Shown one piece after another: positions 23,565-25,062 of a stretch of DNA of 25,062 nucleotides (the first letter of the stretch is position 1; every line of letters begins with the position of its first letter). A program made the position numbers and the translations under genes. Source of the DNA: an uncultured Planctomycetales bacterium (GTDB lineage Bacteria > Planctomycetota > Planctomycetia > Pirellulales > S012-138); the NCBI GenBank assembly GCA_937982665.1, contig CALJLD010000139.1, forward strand, positions 1-25,062. Direction: 5' to 3'. Under the pieces are notes generated by a model. It ran no database searches. It saw nothing but the letters and a program-made list of their open reading frames with translations, and had not been told where the DNA came from.

Positions 23565-24668
23565 TTAGAAGCCGCCTGCGTTACCGCCGCGTTGACCGAA
23601 CTGTTCGTAGAAGTCAATTCGCGAAACGGCTTGCGTGCCGAGTAACGTGACGGAGAAGATGCGTTCAAACGGAGCAGTGATTTTCGCAATCACGGCATCG
23701 GCCGTGTACCAATGATCCTCTGCAATGAAGATCCGGTCGCCGGGCAACACTTGGTAATTGGTGAAAGTGGCGCCGCCGCGAGTGATGGCCATCCAATCGA
23801 CCGGCAACAGTTGCTGACGCATTTCGCCAGCCGGAGCCGGCCGCGCAATCCAGACCTTCTTGGAGGACTGCGGCAACAGGCCTTCAATTTGCGAGACCGC
23901 GTCTAGGACGGTTTCGTTCCCGGTAAAGGGACGACGATAAACGCCATCACCGACTGCGGTGCCTTCGGCAATCACGTAGTAGACCTTGCTGTTGTAGGCA
24001 AACACATCGACGGAAATCTCCACGTTCTCCAGTTCCGTGCTGAGAGCTTCTTCAATCACGTGTTTGGCCTGACTGCGTGTCATGCCGGCGACAAAGACTT
24101 GTCCGTACGAGCCGAGCGTCACGGTCCCGTCCGGGCCGATGATGTGCTCGCCTGTGATTTGTTGAATGGCTTCCTGGCTGGACTGCAACGTGAAGATGGT
24201 GACTTCCGCAGTGGGCACCTGGCTAATCAGATGGTCTTCGACCATTTGTCGAGCCTCGTCGATGGTCTTCTCTCGGACGACGATCTTGCCGTAACGTCCC
24301 AGGTCCAGCACGCCGCCGGGCCCCACGACAAGGATGGCCGTGTTGTTGGGCGGAGCGTTGGGATCCGGAGATGGAATGATGGGCGCGGCTTCCGGCAAGC
24401 CCTCGACGGAAATCAAAATCGCATCGTTGGGAATCAACAAATGCGGCGGCCGCGGATTGCCGCGAATCAGGTCCACCAACAGCACGTCCGGTGGTTCCAG
24501 CACGTAATCAGGCAAGAGGACCTTCTCCAGCTCGCGCGGAGCATCCGCGGGCGGAATGGCCATCTGGGATTGCAGAGCATCGCCTGGCGCGGGTCCAAAG
24601 AACGCCGCGCAGCCGTTGAAGCATAGCGCACAAAGCAGCATCAAACTGCAGGTCAGTCCCCGGGGCAT
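23565..24668 (-). CDS. Wza-like polysaccharide export lipoprotein
   Basis: A 367-residue outer-membrane or envelope lipoprotein of the polysaccharide biosynthesis/export family, which exports capsule or exopolysaccharide. The start at ATG 24668 follows AAGGAC by 8 bases and gives the signal peptide MPRGLTCSLMLLCALCFNGC with lipobox Cys20. Domains: poly-export domain from about 52 (LPDYVLEPPDVLLVDLI...IPNDAILISVEG...VVGPGGVLDLGRYGKIVVREKTIDEARQMVEDHL); a second GPDGTVTLGSYGQVFVAGMTRSQAKHVIEEAL unit (about 180-211); and an SLBB-like domain (VYYVIAEGTAVGDGVYRRPFTGNETVLDAVSQIEGLLP). A typical PGDRIFI segment comes late. No Wzc-type kinase or Wzx/Wzy homologue lies in the window; the glycosyltransferase operon 2 kb away is a plausible partner. 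Confidence 0.92.
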   Translation of the reverse strand: MPRGLTCSLMLLCALCFNGCAAFFGPAPGDALQSQMAIPPADAPRELEKVLLPDYVLEPPDVLLVDLIRGNPRPPHLLIPNDAILISVEGLPEAAPIIPSPDPNAPPNNTAILVVGPGGVLDLGRYGKIVVREKTIDEARQMVEDHLISQVPTAEVTIFTLQSSQEAIQQITGEHIIGPDGTVTLGSYGQVFVAGMTRSQAKHVIEEALSTELENVEISVDVFAYNSKVYYVIAEGTAVGDGVYRRPFTGNETVLDAVSQIEGLLPQSSKKVWIARPAPAGEMRQQLLPVDWMAITRGGATFTNYQVLPGDRIFIAEDHWYTADAVIAKITAPFERIFSVTLLGTQAVSRIDFYEQFGQRGGNAGGF

Positions 24669-24926
24669 GGGGCCGTCCTTCCATGATTGCGGCGGTAGTC
24701 CGCCTCGCGCCCCCCTTTGGGCGCTTATCCCGTCGGCCGTTTTCGGGCATGAAATTACCGGCTTTGGGACAATCGTTGCCCCCAATATCGACGTATGGGA
24801 TGGGCAGCTTGAAGAAAGTTTGCGGATTGAAGAGAAAATACGGCAGCGTTGATAGCGTTGAATCAGCGAACGATTACTGAGACTTGAATGCCTTGGCGCA
24901 GCCGTAGTTCGCTAGCAATCGAACTG

Positions 24927-25062
24927 TTACTTGCGCTGCGCCGGCACTTTCCAATCGGGCGATGGCGTGTGAGCATCGACCATGAACTGCTCCATGCGTT
25001 TGACAATTTCCGGATTCTGCTCGGCAATGTCATTTTCTTCGCCCAGGTCCGTCTCCAGATCA
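24927..25062 (-). CDS. Sulfatase, C-terminal end (enters from the right edge)
   Basis: The last 45 codons of a gene that starts beyond the window: DLETDLGEENDIAEQNPEIVKRMEQFMVDAHTPSPDWKVPAQRK, then TAA. 'L.TDLGE..DIA..NPEIV..M..FM..AHTPSP.W' is the standard C-terminal tail of planctomycete arylsulfatases, where the dangling strand and last helix pack on the core. The catalytic part is not visible. It cannot be the same gene as the sulfatase at the left edge, whose N-terminus is at 1162 on the same strand. Confidence 0.85.
   Translation of the reverse strand, partial: DLETDLGEENDIAEQNPEIVKRMEQFMVDAHTPSPDWKVPAQRK

Noticed and set aside
1..25062. A defence island, prophage, CRISPR array or secondary-metabolite cluster
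   Set aside because: No nuclease, helicase, toxin-antitoxin, integrase, phage structural, NRPS/PKS gene or regular spaced repeats are seen; the genes fit surface and regulatory functions.

Overview
The window looks like chromosomal DNA of a planctomycete, probably of the Pirellulales or a close relative. This is inferred from gene content, not from a search. The signs are: a sulfatase at each end, two ECF sigma factors, short membrane anchors of the 'FSLRGLLAL' type, a DUF1559-like tail on an anti-sigma protein, a DUF1570-like lipoprotein, a Cys/Tyr/Val-rich surface protein resembling the planctomycete YTV proteins, and a lipoprotein with a 'WGYYQTAWRRFP' motif. Gene density is ordinary. There are no tRNA or rRNA genes, no CRISPR array, no recognisable transposase and no prophage.

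Left third (1-8.6 kb): the N-terminal 387 residues of an exported arylsulfatase (minus strand); a membrane-protein gene readable only through about three frame changes; a RidA-family protein; an orphan ABC-2 type ATPase; a Cys-rich surface protein and a secreted cyclophilin on the plus strand, each followed by a clear intrinsic terminator; a WD40 fragment directly before a planctomycete-type ECF sigma factor; and a Tat-exported class V aminotransferase whose last ~43 residues are in another frame.

Middle (8.7-17.2 kb): a small secreted protein with its own terminator; a glycosyltransferase overlapping a lipoprotein metallopeptidase; then a minus-strand block of ECF sigma factor, anti-sigma factor (4-base overlap) and two paralogous membrane-anchored leucine-rich repeat proteins. 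A SAM methyltransferase lies alone on the plus strand.

Right third (17.2-25 kb): a tight minus-strand operon of hpt, two GT4 glycosyltransferases and an asparagine-synthetase homologue that has lost the landmark residues of both active sites; a 640-base gene-poor stretch holding a short palindromic repeat; then a Wza-like polysaccharide export lipoprotein co-transcribed with a planctomycete lipoprotein; and the C-terminal end of a second sulfatase.

Taken together, the region serves the cell surface and exopolysaccharide (three glycosyltransferases, the export lipoprotein, the AsnB-like protein, sulfatases, surface proteins), with a membrane-linked ECF sigma circuit beside it. The most unusual items are the doubly degenerate AsnB-like protein, the sigma / anti-sigma-pseudopilin / tandem-LRR cassette, and the sulfatase whose maturation motif reads C-T-V-S-R instead of C-x-P/A-S-R.
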